Assembly: GCA_022710585.1 (NCBI GenBank)
Contig: JAKLGV010000021.1
Location: 1 to 52,815, forward strand
Origin: Deltaproteobacteria bacterium
Lineage (GTDB): Bacteria; Desulfobacterota; Syntrophia; Syntrophales; Smithellaceae
Reading direction: 5' to 3'
DNA: 52,815 nt
A model generated the notes under the pieces. It was not told the DNA's origin. It worked only from the letters and a program-made list of their open reading frames with translations, and did not search any database. Position numbers and translations under genes: made by a program. Shown in pieces: positions 1 to 8,549 of this stretch. Within the stretch, counting starts at the first letter, position 1. Every line of letters starts with the position of its first letter.

Positions 1-424
1 CCTCTCCGAATTTGAGGTAGCGCGGTGATTTAAACGCGGACGGATGGGCGAAAAAAGGGATATTCTTTTTGCCGATCATGGCCGCGAGTTTTTCCATGCC
101 GCCCGTGTGATCGCTGTGTCCGTGGGATAAGGCCGCGGCTTCCACGTCTGTCATATCAACGCCCAGGGTTGCCGCATTCTGCGCCGCGCCGTTTTCGGAA
201 AATCCGAAATCGAAAAGCAGCGTATGCGTTTTTCCATCCGTGGTGGTTCTTACGAGCGCCGAAAAACCGTGTTCCGCCAGAACAGAGGCGGCGATTTCGC
301 CGTCTTTGAGTGGTGTGGCGCGCATGACGACGGCATTGCTGTCCAGTGCCGTGATATCAATGTAGTTATCCTGTAACGTTAAAATCTCAACCTTATCGAC
401 TGGTTTTAAAACAGCTTTTGTCAT
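1..424 (-). CDS. MBL-fold metallohydrolase, COG1237-like (partial, C-terminus off window)
   Basis: The frame opens at an ATG at 424 and runs off the window edge, so only the first ~141 residues are visible. They contain the metallo-beta-lactamase signature SHGHSDHTGG (HxHxDH, binuclear metal site) near residue 105, preceded by an LLFDFGFSENG stretch typical of the COG1237 hydrolases related to archaeal pterin/aminobenzene phosphate synthases. The substrate cannot be read from sequence. It is the most downstream visible gene of the minus-strand ORP-like operon, 22 bp after the NifX-type gene, and has a GGAGGATGGGCGCC leader with a usable ribosome binding site. MBL genes of this type often sit beside Mrp/NifX genes in anaerobes, so a role in metallocluster or cofactor handling is inferred. 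Confidence 0.8.
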   Translation of the reverse strand, partial: MTKAVLKPVDKVEILTLQDNYIDITALDSNAVVMRATPLKDGEIAASVLAEHGFSALVRTTTDGKTHTLLFDFGFSENGAAQNAATLGVDMTDVEAAALSHGHSDHTGGMEKLAAMIGKKNIPFFAHPSAFKSPRYLKFGE

Positions 425-446
425 GGCGCCCATCCTCCTTTTGGAT

Positions 447-785
447 TTAGTGGTCGCAGATGTTTTCTCCCGTCTGCAACGTTCCCGCAAAATATTCGGT
501 AATCAATTTTTCCGGAGACTCCGCGGGAGCGCCGACAACCACCTGAATGCCCTGCTCGGCGAATAATTGCTGAGCACGCTGCCCCATGCCGCCCGCGATA
601 ATCATCGTTGCGCCGCGTTCGGCGAGCCAGGGAGGCAGGAGCCCCGGCTGATGGGGTGGCGCGGGGATGTCTTCCCGCATAATGATTTTTTTTGTCTGGT
701 CATCGACTTCGATAATCGCAAAACCGGCGCAGTGTCCGAAATGCGCGGTCAGTTTCCCTTCTGCTAACGGTATGGCTATTTTCAT
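447..785 (-). CDS. NifX/NifB-fold (ORP-like) metallocluster-binding protein
   Basis: A 112-residue protein made of one dinitrogenase iron-molybdenum cofactor biosynthesis domain. It has the family opening MKIAIPLAEG, the AHFGHCAGFAI segment (His-Cys near residues 17-19) and the IIAGGMGQRAQQLF core. This fold includes NifX, the NifB C-terminus and the Mo-Cu orange protein of Desulfovibrio; it binds preformed metal clusters. The start is supported by GGAGAGG 6-10 nt upstream. It lies between the MBL hydrolase and the Mrp ATPase gene (12 bp gap), the same pairing as ORP with its Mrp ATPase in Desulfovibrio. It is one of four such paralogues in the window. Cluster type and partner are inferred. 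Confidence 0.9.
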   Translation of the reverse strand: MKIAIPLAEGKLTAHFGHCAGFAIIEVDDQTKKIIMREDIPAPPHQPGLLPPWLAERGATMIIAGGMGQRAQQLFAEQGIQVVVGAPAESPEKLITEYFAGTLQTGENICDH

Positions 786-797
786 GATTTCCTCTCC

Positions 798-1694
798 TTA
801 TGAATTCAAAATTTTTGTTTTATTAAGATCATCAGTGATCCGGTTAATAATATCCTGCATCACTTTCCCGGTGGCGGTCTTGGAAAAATGGTACACAAAC
901 ACTTTGCCGGTGTCCCCGGACTGGGCGATGGCCGGGTCCATCGGAATCGCGCCCAGATAGGGCACATTCATGTCCGTCGCGATTTTCTTTCCACCGCCTG
1001 AGGGCAGAATCTGGGTGATTTCTCCGCATTTCGGACAGGCAAATCCGCTCATGTTTTCGACGACACCCAGCACCGGCACATCAAGGCGCTTGCAGAAACT
1101 GATGGATTTGCGAACATCGACAGCCGCCACTTTCTGCGGCGTGGTAACAATAATTGCGCCGTCCAGCGGTTGAATCAACTGACACAAAGATAACGGTTCG
1201 TCACCCGTGCCCGGAGGAGCATCAACAACTAGATAATCCAGGTCGCCCCAATGCACATCAGTCAGGAACTGTTTGATGACGCCCATCTTCATCGGACCGC
1301 GCCAGATAACCGCGTCGTCTGGATTTTGCAGTAAAAACCCCAGAGAAATGACTTTCAATCCACCGAGTTCAACCGGGAAAAGTCCGTCCGGACCGCCTTT
1401 CAGGGTCTCATTTTCCAAGCCCAGCATGGTGGGCACGCTGGGGCCGTGAATATCGACATCCAGTAAACCGACCCGCAGGCCATTCAGCCCAAGCGCGGTG
1501 GCCAGATTAACGGCTACAGTGCTTTTGCCGACGCCACCCTTGCCGGAAAGAACGACGATTTTCTTCTGAATGCGGCATAGCGTCGCCTGCAACTTGCGGC
1601 GATCAGCGTATTCCTCAGGAGTTTCCTCCTTTTTCTTCGTTTTAGCCGCGCAGCTGGAATCGCCGCACGTATCACAAGTTTTTTTCTCTTCCAC
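798..1694 (-). CDS. Mrp/NBP35-family Fe-S P-loop ATPase
   Basis: This 298-residue protein has a cysteine-rich N-terminus (C7, C10, C15), then the deviant Walker A GKGGVGKST near residue 51, the DVDIHGPSVP segment that marks Mrp/ApbC proteins, DAPPGTGDE, and a late CPKC pair thought to bridge an Fe-S cluster across the dimer. Family members carry and transfer Fe-S or other metal clusters in an ATP-dependent way. The start is a GTG at 1694 behind AAAGGAGG, and the ribosome site overlaps the end of the IscU-like gene, so translation is probably coupled. It corresponds in type to the Mrp ATPase of the Desulfovibrio ORP complex. Confidence 0.92.
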   Translation of the reverse strand: MEEKKTCDTCGDSSCAAKTKKKEETPEEYADRRKLQATLCRIQKKIVVLSGKGGVGKSTVAVNLATALGLNGLRVGLLDVDIHGPSVPTMLGLENETLKGGPDGLFPVELGGLKVISLGFLLQNPDDAVIWRGPMKMGVIKQFLTDVHWGDLDYLVVDAPPGTGDEPLSLCQLIQPLDGAIIVTTPQKVAAVDVRKSISFCKRLDVPVLGVVENMSGFACPKCGEITQILPSGGGKKIATDMNVPYLGAIPMDPAIAQSGDTGKVFVYHFSKTATGKVMQDIINRITDDLNKTKILNS

Positions 1695-1698
1695 TACT

Positions 1699-2100
1699 TC
1701 ATCCTCCTTTTGACTTTTCTTTTAAAATGTAATCTTCACAAGCCGCTTTCAACGTATTGGTTGCCAGAAGAGCGCAATGTTCATGATCCTCGGGAAGCCC
1801 GTCCAGAGCATTGAGGACATCCTGCTGGCTGATTTCTCTTGCCCCTGCAATAGTCCTGCCTTTAGCCATACAGGTTGTCATCGAGCCGCAGGCTTTCGAA
1901 GGATCGCAACCATCCGTGATAAAAGAGACTTTCCGGATTTTGTCTTCTTCGATCAGAATCCAGAACTCCATCGTATCACCGCAGGGACCTGTAATTTTGG
2001 CGTGACCGCTAAAAGAGTCCATTGGTCCCATATGATGAGGCGCGTCGGCATGTTTTTTTGCCGTCGCATAAACTTCTTCAAGATTCACTAACTCACTCAT
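1699..2100 (-). CDS. IscU/NifU-N-like iron-sulfur scaffold protein
   Basis: A 133-residue protein with the three conserved scaffold cysteines of the IscU/NifU N-terminal fold: GPCGD near residue 40, GCDPSKACGS near 65-74 and the HCALLATNTLK segment near 108-118. Scaffold proteins assemble transient 2Fe-2S or 4Fe-4S clusters. It is more divergent than housekeeping IscU and sits between the Mrp ATPase and a ferredoxin-MinD ATPase, so it probably serves this cluster rather than general Fe-S assembly. The start ATG at 2100 follows AGGATTCATC. Its stop lies inside the ribosome site of the Mrp gene. Confidence 0.85.
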   Translation of the reverse strand: MSELVNLEEVYATAKKHADAPHHMGPMDSFSGHAKITGPCGDTMEFWILIEEDKIRKVSFITDGCDPSKACGSMTTCMAKGRTIAGAREISQQDVLNALDGLPEDHEHCALLATNTLKAACEDYILKEKSKGG

Positions 2101-2108
2101 GATGAATC

Positions 2109-2990
2109 CTATTCCTCCCTAATATTTAGATTTTTCCAAAGTTGCCGAATGTCTTCGGCACTTGGCGTTTCTATTTCCACCACGGCTTTTTGCTGAATCT
2201 GGGCTTTCGTTGCGGCGCTATCGTATCGGATGCGCCCCGCAATTTTCGCACCCAGTTTGACAGCTCTTTCTTCGATGCGTACGGTCATGTCGGGATTGAT
2301 ATCCCATTTGTTGACGCAGACAGCCGCGGGAATTTGAAAATGACGGGTGAGGCCCAGCACCCGTTCCAGATCATGCTCTCCCGAAACCGTCGGTTCGGTA
2401 ACAACCAGAACCTGCGAGGCGCCTGTCACCGAGGCAATGACCGGACAGCCGATGCCGGGAGGACCGTCCACAATAATCAATTCATAATTTTCTTTTTCCG
2501 CGATGGAACGGGCTTCCCGCCGCACGGTGGAAACCAGTTTGCCGGAGTTTTCAGCAGCAACCCCCAGGCGCGCGTGCACCATTGGCCCCAAACGCGTTTC
2601 GGAGATAAACCACTTGCCGCAGTTGCAATCGGGAAAATCAATCGCTTTCTCCGGGCACATTTCCACACACACCTTGCAGCCTTCACACGCAATCGGATCA
2701 ACCGAAAATAAAAGTTCTCCCTTATGAGTTTGTTTGCTGTGAATCGCATTAAAGCGGCAAACGTCCTCGCAAATGCCGCAGCCGATGCAGTCGGTCTGCC
2801 GAATAACAGCTTCGTGACCGCTGATGAATTCATGCTCTTCTTTGATTAGCGGCGTAAGCACCAGATGAAGGTCCGCCGCATCCACATCGCAGTCGCAGAT
2901 GACCGAACGTTTGGCCAGCGCCGCCAGAGACGCCGTCACACTGGTTTTTCCCGTTCCTCCTTTGCCGCTTATGATGACGAGTTCTCTCAT
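2109..2990 (-). CDS. MinD-superfamily ATPase with inserted ferredoxin domain (ORP-complex type)
   Basis: A 293-residue P-loop ATPase: deviant Walker A SGKGGTGKTS at residues 8-17, then an inserted 2x4Fe-4S ferredoxin domain (CIGCGICEDVC near 68-78 and CEGCKVCVEMC near 99-109), then the MinD core with DGPPGIGCP. This COG1149 architecture is largely confined to anaerobes and gives the DVU2103/DVU2104 subunits of the Desulfovibrio orange-protein complex. I chose the ATG at 2990 rather than 2996: it gives the conserved MRELVIISGKGG start and an ATGA overlap with the upstream methyltransferase stop, with AGGA at better spacing. A second copy is at 6212-7054. Confidence 0.9.
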   Translation of the reverse strand: MRELVIISGKGGTGKTSVTASLAALAKRSVICDCDVDAADLHLVLTPLIKEEHEFISGHEAVIRQTDCIGCGICEDVCRFNAIHSKQTHKGELLFSVDPIACEGCKVCVEMCPEKAIDFPDCNCGKWFISETRLGPMVHARLGVAAENSGKLVSTVRREARSIAEKENYELIIVDGPPGIGCPVIASVTGASQVLVVTEPTVSGEHDLERVLGLTRHFQIPAAVCVNKWDINPDMTVRIEERAVKLGAKIAGRIRYDSAATKAQIQQKAVVEIETPSAEDIRQLWKNLNIREE

Positions 2991-3637
2991 GGACATTTTT
3001 CCTCAGTATCTTTACATATAACTCTATTTTTTCCCGTTCCATTAATCACATACAGGGCGGCCTTGCACGGGTCATTGCTTTCAAATATTTTTTCGCCTTC
3101 AATTCCGAGCAGGTATTCTGTCTGAATGGAAAAGAGTTCAGCCATCAAACGTTCAATGCCATGCAAATCGCAATGTCTGATAAAGTTAACGTATGATTCA
3201 GGTTCAGCGCGCATCTTTTTAAAAAAATCAGAGTGCGGGTTCAGCAGCATGACGATGATTCTGCCCTCGGTTCGTAAAACGGATGCGGATCGACGCAAAG
3301 CTTCTTGGTAATCATCTATAAATTGGAGTGAGGCAACGTAAATAACGGCATCAAAGGAAGATTCCGGAAACGGCATATCTTCCGCCCGGCCTGTCACGGT
3401 TCTAATGCTACCCGGAACGCATTTCAACGCTTCAGTGGAAATATCCAGACCGGTGACACAAAAACCTTTCTCATTCAATTTACCCTCAATCATCGCCGGT
3501 CCGCAACCGACGCTTAAAATGTCATGGCTGCCCTGAAGATGCGAAAGCAGGTAGTCTGTTTCAACCCGGAAAACATTCTGCCAGAATGCTTTCTTGCAGG
3601 TATCCACATATTTTTTTGTCTCTTCCGCGCTTTCCAT
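2987..3637 (-). CDS. Class I SAM-dependent methyltransferase
   Basis: A 216-residue protein with the Rossmann SAM-binding motif I SVGCGPAMIEG near residues 41-51, the acidic LDIS strand-2 end, and a FPESSFDAVIYVASLQF motif like UbiE/Methyltransf_11 enzymes. The substrate is unknown. It overlaps the downstream MinD-type ATPase by four bases and lies 52 bp from a second methyltransferase, so the two may act together in this operon. The start follows AGGAATCATAAAA. Confidence 0.82.
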   Translation of the reverse strand: MESAEETKKYVDTCKKAFWQNVFRVETDYLLSHLQGSHDILSVGCGPAMIEGKLNEKGFCVTGLDISTEALKCVPGSIRTVTGRAEDMPFPESSFDAVIYVASLQFIDDYQEALRRSASVLRTEGRIIVMLLNPHSDFFKKMRAEPESYVNFIRHCDLHGIERLMAELFSIQTEYLLGIEGEKIFESNDPCKAALYVINGTGKNRVICKDTEEKCP

Positions 3638-3689
3638 TTTTATGATTCCTGTATTTTTTTATAAATCATCGCTTCTTTTTCCAGAGAAA

Positions 3690-4304
3690 TCATTGAATCA
3701 GGGGACATGCAATAATCAGATCCTGCAGGGTACTCCGATATTCTTTGATGGAGAATCCGCGTTCAATCAGGATGGTCTTCATCTCCGCCATGGTGCCGCC
3801 GCTGACGTCGTGGCGTCTTCCTTCGCGCTCGTGAATCCTGTCCAATATCGCGAGTCCCTTTTCGTTAAAATCACTCAATACGATTTTACCAGCCGGCGAT
3901 AGAATCCGGATAAATTCATCACAGACCTTGCGGACAGAGGAAAGGTGATGAATCATGTTCACGGCAAAAATCACATCAAAAAAACCGTCGTTGCAGGGGA
4001 TGGATTCAACATCGGCGACGAGAAAAGTCACCTGCGGCTGCAATCCGTAATACATCAGGTTGAGCAGGGCGAATTTCTGTTCCACGGCGGAAATATCCAA
4101 AGAAAAAAATTTATATCCTGCCCGCGCCAGAGCGAGCGTGAAATAGCCCTTGCCCGTACCGGCCTCCAGAATGTTGCCCGATACCGGCATCGATTTTCCA
4201 ATGACAAAAGAACGTTCCAGATCGATATCGTATCCGAATTTCCGATAAAGCTCTATCCGATCCAAATAACGCTGATGATTTTCCATTAATTCGTTTTCGA
4301 TCAT
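3690..4304 (-). CDS. Class I SAM-dependent methyltransferase (second)
   Basis: A 204-residue methyltransferase with motif I EAGTGKGYFTLALA near residues 47-60, a SLDIS acidic loop, and FFDVIFAVNMIHHLS as the motif IV/V region. It is only weakly similar to the neighbouring 2987-3637 enzyme, so recent duplication is unlikely. The substrate is not evident. Its position between the phosphatidylserine decarboxylase gene and the ATPase gene, same strand, suggests it belongs to the same long transcript. The start ATG at 4304 has a weak AGGG ribosome site. Confidence 0.8.
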   Translation of the reverse strand: MIENELMENHQRYLDRIELYRKFGYDIDLERSFVIGKSMPVSGNILEAGTGKGYFTLALARAGYKFFSLDISAVEQKFALLNLMYYGLQPQVTFLVADVESIPCNDGFFDVIFAVNMIHHLSSVRKVCDEFIRILSPAGKIVLSDFNEKGLAILDRIHEREGRRHDVSGGTMAEMKTILIERGFSIKEYRSTLQDLIIACPLIQ

Positions 4305-4337
4305 AATAACCCTGTTCTTCTTTCTCCATCAAAGTAT

Positions 4338-4988
4338 CTATTTTAATATAGCGATAATATCCTTTGCCCCTTTGACCCTATCGCCCAATTTTACTTTTAT
4401 CTCTGCATCCTTAGGCAGGAAAATATCTGTCCGTGAACCGAAGTATATCATGCCAAAGCGGGCACCTTTTTGTACCATGTCCCCCGGCTTCACATAACAG
4501 GCAATGCGGCGAGCTATGATTCCGGCTATCTGTTTTACAAGCATTTTCCGCTGACCGTCCGATATAACAATCGCTGTCTGTTCGTTTTCCAGCGAAGCCT
4601 TTTCCACAGCCGCTATGTGAAATTTACCGGGGATGTACTGAACACGCTCCACCTTGCCGCCGATGGGTATGCGATTGATATGCACATTGAATACAGAAAG
4701 AAATATGCTTATTCTCTTGACATCCATGTGGAGATAATCATTTTCAAAAATTTCTTTGATGGAAACTATTTTCCCGTCGGCAGGTGAGACAATGATATGA
4801 TCTCCCTCTGGAACATCGCGATTCGGGTCCCGGAAAAAGAACATGAAAAACAATGTAATGATTAATGATATTAATCCTATAACGTTATATCCCGAAATAA
4901 ACATGCAAGCGGAAAAAATTAGCACTAGAGAGATAAGCTTCAATCCCTCGGCTGCAATCGGTATTTTAAATTTCTTTTCCATAGTCAT
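4338..4988 (-). CDS. psd: Phosphatidylserine decarboxylase, short (Psd-A) type
   Basis: A 216-residue protein with two N-terminal hydrophobic segments (about residues 14-45), the FFRDPNR motif, VSPADGKI, FLSVFNVHINR and the FGSRTDIF segment whose Gly-Ser is the usual self-cleavage site that makes the pyruvoyl cofactor. It decarboxylates phosphatidylserine to phosphatidylethanolamine at the inner membrane. The open frame extends to 5030, but the ATG at 4988 sits one base after the stop of the upstream radical SAM gene and gives the normal length. No phosphatidylserine synthase gene is next to it, which is usual elsewhere; it is instead embedded in the ORP-like operon. Confidence 0.88.
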   Translation of the reverse strand: MTMEKKFKIPIAAEGLKLISLVLIFSACMFISGYNVIGLISLIITLFFMFFFRDPNRDVPEGDHIIVSPADGKIVSIKEIFENDYLHMDVKRISIFLSVFNVHINRIPIGGKVERVQYIPGKFHIAAVEKASLENEQTAIVISDGQRKMLVKQIAGIIARRIACYVKPGDMVQKGARFGMIYFGSRTDIFLPKDAEIKVKLGDRVKGAKDIIAILK

Positions 4989-4989
4989 C

Positions 4990-5946
4990 TCAAGAATGGT
5001 TTGTTTCTGTAGTCTTATAAAACAGACCATGTTCGGCTCGCGACGCGGTGATGAGCCGTTTATCTAAAAGACTTTTCAGCTTTTTCGCCACGTCGTGCGG
5101 ATGCATTCCCAGTCCGGTACTGATTCCGTCGAGTGTGCATGGCCTTCTGGCCAAGAGATTTAAAATATCCTGGTCAGTTGTTTCTGATAGAGAGGTATCA
5201 TAAAGTTCGGCCAAAGATGTATTTTCAATAATTTCCACGGGACAGGAAAACAAACCGGCCAATTCCTTCATTTGTTTTGAATTCACGGCGCTGACAAAAT
5301 CTTCATAAGCCGGACGGCTTACCGTATTGAGCTGAACTTTTTCCAAGCGGATTTTTTCAGTCAATGCCGCTATTTCTTTTACTTCCTCCGCAAGGCCGGT
5401 AATTCCTGAAACCAGGAGAACTTCCAGCCAGATGTGCCCAGTAAATTGTTTTGAAAAATCAATCAGCCCCTGAACCATCCGGTCAAAAGAAATATCCTGA
5501 TGGGGGCGATTGACATATTGAAAAAGTTGCTCATTGCCGGCATCCAGCGAAGGAATGACGATATCCGCCTTTATCAATGATTGGCGGACCTCCGGCAGAT
5601 AAAGCAGAGACCCGTTGGTCAGAACGGCTACCGGAATGTTCGTCTTCTCTTTTATTTTACCGATGATTTCACCGATGGATGCGTGCAGGGTCGGTTCTCC
5701 CGAACCGGCAATGGTGATGTAATTGCATTCAACCTTCGTTAATAACTTTTCTTCGATTTCCGACAACACATCAGCTACAGGAACATAGTCGAGCCTCACG
5801 GTCGTTTTATTTGTCGTTTTTTCCAACTGACAGTAGATGCAATCATACGTGCAGGTTTTATACGGTACGATGTCTACTCCCAGGGACTTCCCTAACCTGC
5901 GGGACGGGACGGGACCATAGACATATTGATAAACTCTTTCTGACAT
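4990..5946 (-). CDS. Radical SAM protein, COG0731 (wyosine-synthetase-like)
   Basis: A 318-residue radical SAM protein with the near-invariant opening YGPVPSRRLGKSLGVD and the cluster motif CTYDCIYCQ (CX3CX2C) near residues 30-37, plus GSGEPTLH (SAM contact). The C-terminal ~80 residues resemble a winged helix. COG0731 proteins are named after archaeal wyosine enzymes, but bacterial members are functionally unassigned. I start at the ATG at 5946, directly after GGAGATTAAA and clear of the FmdB stop at 5948, rather than the longer frame to 5988. Confidence 0.85.
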   Translation of the reverse strand: MSERVYQYVYGPVPSRRLGKSLGVDIVPYKTCTYDCIYCQLEKTTNKTTVRLDYVPVADVLSEIEEKLLTKVECNYITIAGSGEPTLHASIGEIIGKIKEKTNIPVAVLTNGSLLYLPEVRQSLIKADIVIPSLDAGNEQLFQYVNRPHQDISFDRMVQGLIDFSKQFTGHIWLEVLLVSGITGLAEEVKEIAALTEKIRLEKVQLNTVSRPAYEDFVSAVNSKQMKELAGLFSCPVEIIENTSLAELYDTSLSETTDQDILNLLARRPCTLDGISTGLGMHPHDVAKKLKSLLDKRLITASRAEHGLFYKTTETNHS

Positions 5947-5947
5947 T

Positions 5948-6205
5948 TTAATCTCCACAGGGTGAGTGACCGCATCGTTGCTTTGCACCGCAGCAGGTTG
6001 TTCCCGTTTCTTCGAGGGAACAACCTTTCATGTGATCGCGACGACTGGTACCTGTCGATTTCATAATGAAGCCGCTTCCGCCGCTGATCTGCCGTTTTAC
6101 GTCACCCTGACATTCGGGGCAGACTGATAAAGGCTCATCATTTATGCTTTGCTGTTTTTCAAAATGCAGACCGCACTTGCTGCATTCATATTCATAAGTC
6201 GGCAT
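5948..6205 (-). CDS. FmdB-family zinc ribbon protein
   Basis: An 85-residue protein that starts with the FmdB signature MPTYEYECSKCG and has a second CPEC knuckle near residue 33, making one zinc ribbon. The tail is unusual: TTCC, RCGH and SPCGD add further cysteines that could bind metal. FmdB-type proteins are putative regulators named after a formamidase/molybdenum operon. Here it lies between a ferredoxin-MinD ATPase and a radical SAM gene, separated by 6 bp and 1 bp respectively, so it is clearly part of the operon. Confidence 0.85.
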   Translation of the reverse strand: MPTYEYECSKCGLHFEKQQSINDEPLSVCPECQGDVKRQISGGSGFIMKSTGTSRRDHMKGCSLEETGTTCCGAKQRCGHSPCGD

Positions 6206-6211
6206 TTTAGG

Positions 6212-7054
6212 TTATCCTTTCTTTTTCAAATCGGTTATCTTCTCCAGAAGATTTTCAAAATGTTCCCGGTAGTATGGCAGGGCGTCCACCATCAGAATGC
6301 CCCGTGAGTAATTTTCCGCGATTTGCCGGTCATCGGGAATTTCCATCAGAATGGGAATGTTTTCCTTTCGACAGAATTCATGAACGCGGTTATCCCCGCT
6401 GCCCATTCGGTTGACAAGAACGCCAAAGGGCAGATTCAACTCTCTGACCATATCCACCGCCAGCGATAAATCGTGCAAACCGAAAGGCGTCGGTTCTGTC
6501 ACCAGCAGAACAAAATCCGAATCCCTGATCGCGGCAATGACCGGACAGGATGTGCCGGGCGGTGCATCCAAAATGGCCGAAACATCAATCGGCAACGTAT
6601 TTTTTACGGCACGGATAAGCGGCGGAGCCAGAGCAACTCCGACAAATAGCTTACCCGTTATAAGCTTGATATTACCCGCTTTCGATATTTCAATAACGCC
6701 GATGGGGCGATTTTTCTCACTGATAGCCTTGGTGGGACAGACTAGGGTGCAGCCACCACAACCATGACACATTTCCGGAAACACAAGCGGTGTTGTCCCG
6801 AATGTGACAATGGCGGAGAACTGACAGATTTTTGCGCACTCACCGCAGGAGTTGCAGAGGTCTTCGTTGACCTCCGGCACCGGAATGCCGATGATTTTTT
6901 CCGTGTGACCGGATGTTTTTAAAAATAAATGGTCGTTGGGTTCTTCCACATCGCAATCACCAAGCAGCACCTCTCCTGCAAACACACGTGCCAGGTTAAC
7001 ACTGACAGTTGTTTTACCGGTTCCTCCCTTTCCTGATGCGACAGCTATTTTCAT
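6212..7054 (-). CDS. MinD-superfamily ATPase with inserted ferredoxin domain (second copy)
   Basis: A 280-residue protein with the same order of parts as 2109-2990: Walker A SGKGGTGKTT at residues 7-16, ferredoxin motifs CNSCGECAKIC and CHGCGGCTLVC between about residues 67 and 106, and DAPPGTSCP in the ATPase core. In Desulfovibrio two such ATPases are encoded side by side and both belong to the ORP complex; here they are separated by about 3 kb of other genes. The ATG at 7054 overlaps the stop of the upstream membrane protein gene (ATGA), showing translational coupling. Confidence 0.9.
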   Translation of the reverse strand: MKIAVASGKGGTGKTTVSVNLARVFAGEVLLGDCDVEEPNDHLFLKTSGHTEKIIGIPVPEVNEDLCNSCGECAKICQFSAIVTFGTTPLVFPEMCHGCGGCTLVCPTKAISEKNRPIGVIEISKAGNIKLITGKLFVGVALAPPLIRAVKNTLPIDVSAILDAPPGTSCPVIAAIRDSDFVLLVTEPTPFGLHDLSLAVDMVRELNLPFGVLVNRMGSGDNRVHEFCRKENIPILMEIPDDRQIAENYSRGILMVDALPYYREHFENLLEKITDLKKKG

Positions 7055-7665
7055 AACGCGTTGGTCTCCTTTTCGTTAATCCAAAGAAGAGGGAAAACGA
7101 TGTCGCTGGTGCAGCAGGGCACCCATACTGCTAAAAATAGAAAAAAGGCTATAAGCACGGCGGTGGCAACGTCCGGGGTTGGACCCATGGCCATCAGAAT
7201 ATGGAAAAGAGAAGCCCATGTGCTTAAAAAAACATGTCCCGCATGGGATACTTTTGTTTTTGGCCATAAATATCCGATGGCAATTCCCGCAAAAGCCAAG
7301 GGATTGACCAGCCACCATTTTTCAATAAATCCCAGATGGATATCCCGATGAGGCATGTTCAGCATCCATTCTCCCGCAAAAGGCATGAGCGAATCGCTCA
7401 ATGTTGCAATGCCTACCGAACCGACGTAGCCGATGACGATTGTGCGCCATATTCCGCCATTTGAATGTAAACGGTACATGGCGGTGGTGACCAACGCACT
7501 GACCAGCACATGAAGAGGATGAAGCGTCCAGAATAAACCCGAAGAAATTTCTTTGGAGACCTTAAATTGAATGAAAGCAGCCATAATGATAATCCCCGTC
7601 ACGGTACCAAAAGCCGTAAATGGCGCGTGAATTTTGAGTTCAGATGCAATGACCCCTGCTCTCAT
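7051..7665 (-). CDS. Polytopic membrane protein of unknown function
   Basis: A 204-residue protein with about five hydrophobic segments (roughly 17-33, 45-62, 74-90, 113-133, 160-186). Histidines occur in or near these segments (LHPLHVLVSA, MPHRDIHLGF), which would suit metal or heme contact but prove nothing. I do not recognise the family. It is tightly coupled on both sides: two bases after the DUF89 gene and overlapping the second MinD-ferredoxin ATPase by four bases. It is therefore the best candidate for a membrane partner of that ATPase. Confidence 0.75.
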   Translation of the reverse strand: MRAGVIASELKIHAPFTAFGTVTGIIIMAAFIQFKVSKEISSGLFWTLHPLHVLVSALVTTAMYRLHSNGGIWRTIVIGYVGSVGIATLSDSLMPFAGEWMLNMPHRDIHLGFIEKWWLVNPLAFAGIAIGYLWPKTKVSHAGHVFLSTWASLFHILMAMGPTPDVATAVLIAFFLFLAVWVPCCTSDIVFPLLWINEKETNAL

Positions 7666-7667
7666 CG

Positions 7668-8549
7668 TTAACTTCTTGCCTCAAGCATAGACTGACCGTG
7701 AGAGCGATGCGCTAAAACATACGTTCCCATGCAAAATCCCGAATGCCGGCTGATCACAGGACATTTGGTTTTATAAAGAAAAAAGATTTCGCGTGGTTCA
7801 TCGGAGAGACTTTCAAAATTTCCCTGCCCCTTGGCAATGACCACATCCGCTTCGTTAAAAATACGGCGAAATTCGCTGCTGCAATCGTCCAGGATTGTTC
7901 CGGGAGCATCTGAGCCGTTATCGATAATTGCAGCGATTTGATCAAGTCCCGCTGCCTGTGCATCTGAACGGGTTGCGTCGTTAATGACCGGAGCGCCGCG
8001 GACAGCGAGCGTCACACGTGCGTTTTTCATCTGCTCAATCAGCAAACCGTCAAAAAATATTTCACCGGCATTGTCGGTCAGATATAATATTGTTTCAGCG
8101 TTTAAAACGGCTTTCCGGAAAGCCTCGATGTCGCCAAATATGGGTTGTATCGAAGCATTTTGCAGATCTTCATAAATATCTCCGTAGCCTATTTTGTTTT
8201 TCGCCCCCAGATCAATGATGTTGCCAGTGATGGCGTAACGAACCGCCATGAGAAAAGGATCAGATGATAGTTCAATATATTTACGGATTGCGGGAACCAG
8301 CGCTGCCGCCATTTCATTGTGCATGCTCTTGGATGAACGATAAGGGTCATCGGTTGATAAAAGTTCACGCAGGCGCCGGTGAATGATCTGTGACGCGGCG
8401 GGCGGTGTCTGATTCAAATCCACGTCAGCCAACCATTGTAAAACATTATGCATTAGATTTTGCCGCACTTCATCCGATGACGCCGACATTTTTACCGCGT
8501 CCATTGCCTGACGGACGAAACAGGGTATGCAATCCAGAGACATTTTCAT
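7668..8549 (-). CDS. DUF89 / ARMT1-like metal-dependent phosphatase
   Basis: A 293-residue protein with the DUF89 N-terminal motif CIPCF (residues 6-10) and the core signature YLTDNAGEIFFDGLLIEQM, whose Asp-Asn and Glu residues bind the metal in family structures. DUF89 proteins are damage-control phosphatases acting on sugar phosphates or related metabolites; the physiological substrate here is unknown. The ATG at 8549 overlaps the TrmO stop (ATGA). ATG 8543 is an alternative start two codons later. DUF89 genes recur in ORP/NifX neighbourhoods, which suggests repair of a cofactor-like compound. Confidence 0.85.
   Translation of the reverse strand: MKMSLDCIPCFVRQAMDAVKMSASSDEVRQNLMHNVLQWLADVDLNQTPPAASQIIHRRLRELLSTDDPYRSSKSMHNEMAAALVPAIRKYIELSSDPFLMAVRYAITGNIIDLGAKNKIGYGDIYEDLQNASIQPIFGDIEAFRKAVLNAETILYLTDNAGEIFFDGLLIEQMKNARVTLAVRGAPVINDATRSDAQAAGLDQIAAIIDNGSDAPGTILDDCSSEFRRIFNEADVVIAKGQGNFESLSDEPREIFFLYKTKCPVISRHSGFCMGTYVLAHRSHGQSMLEARS

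Noticed and set aside
2142..2711. 189-codon plus-strand frame inside the ferredoxin-MinD ATPase gene
   Set aside because: Opposite-strand shadow of a gene with clear Walker A and ferredoxin motifs.
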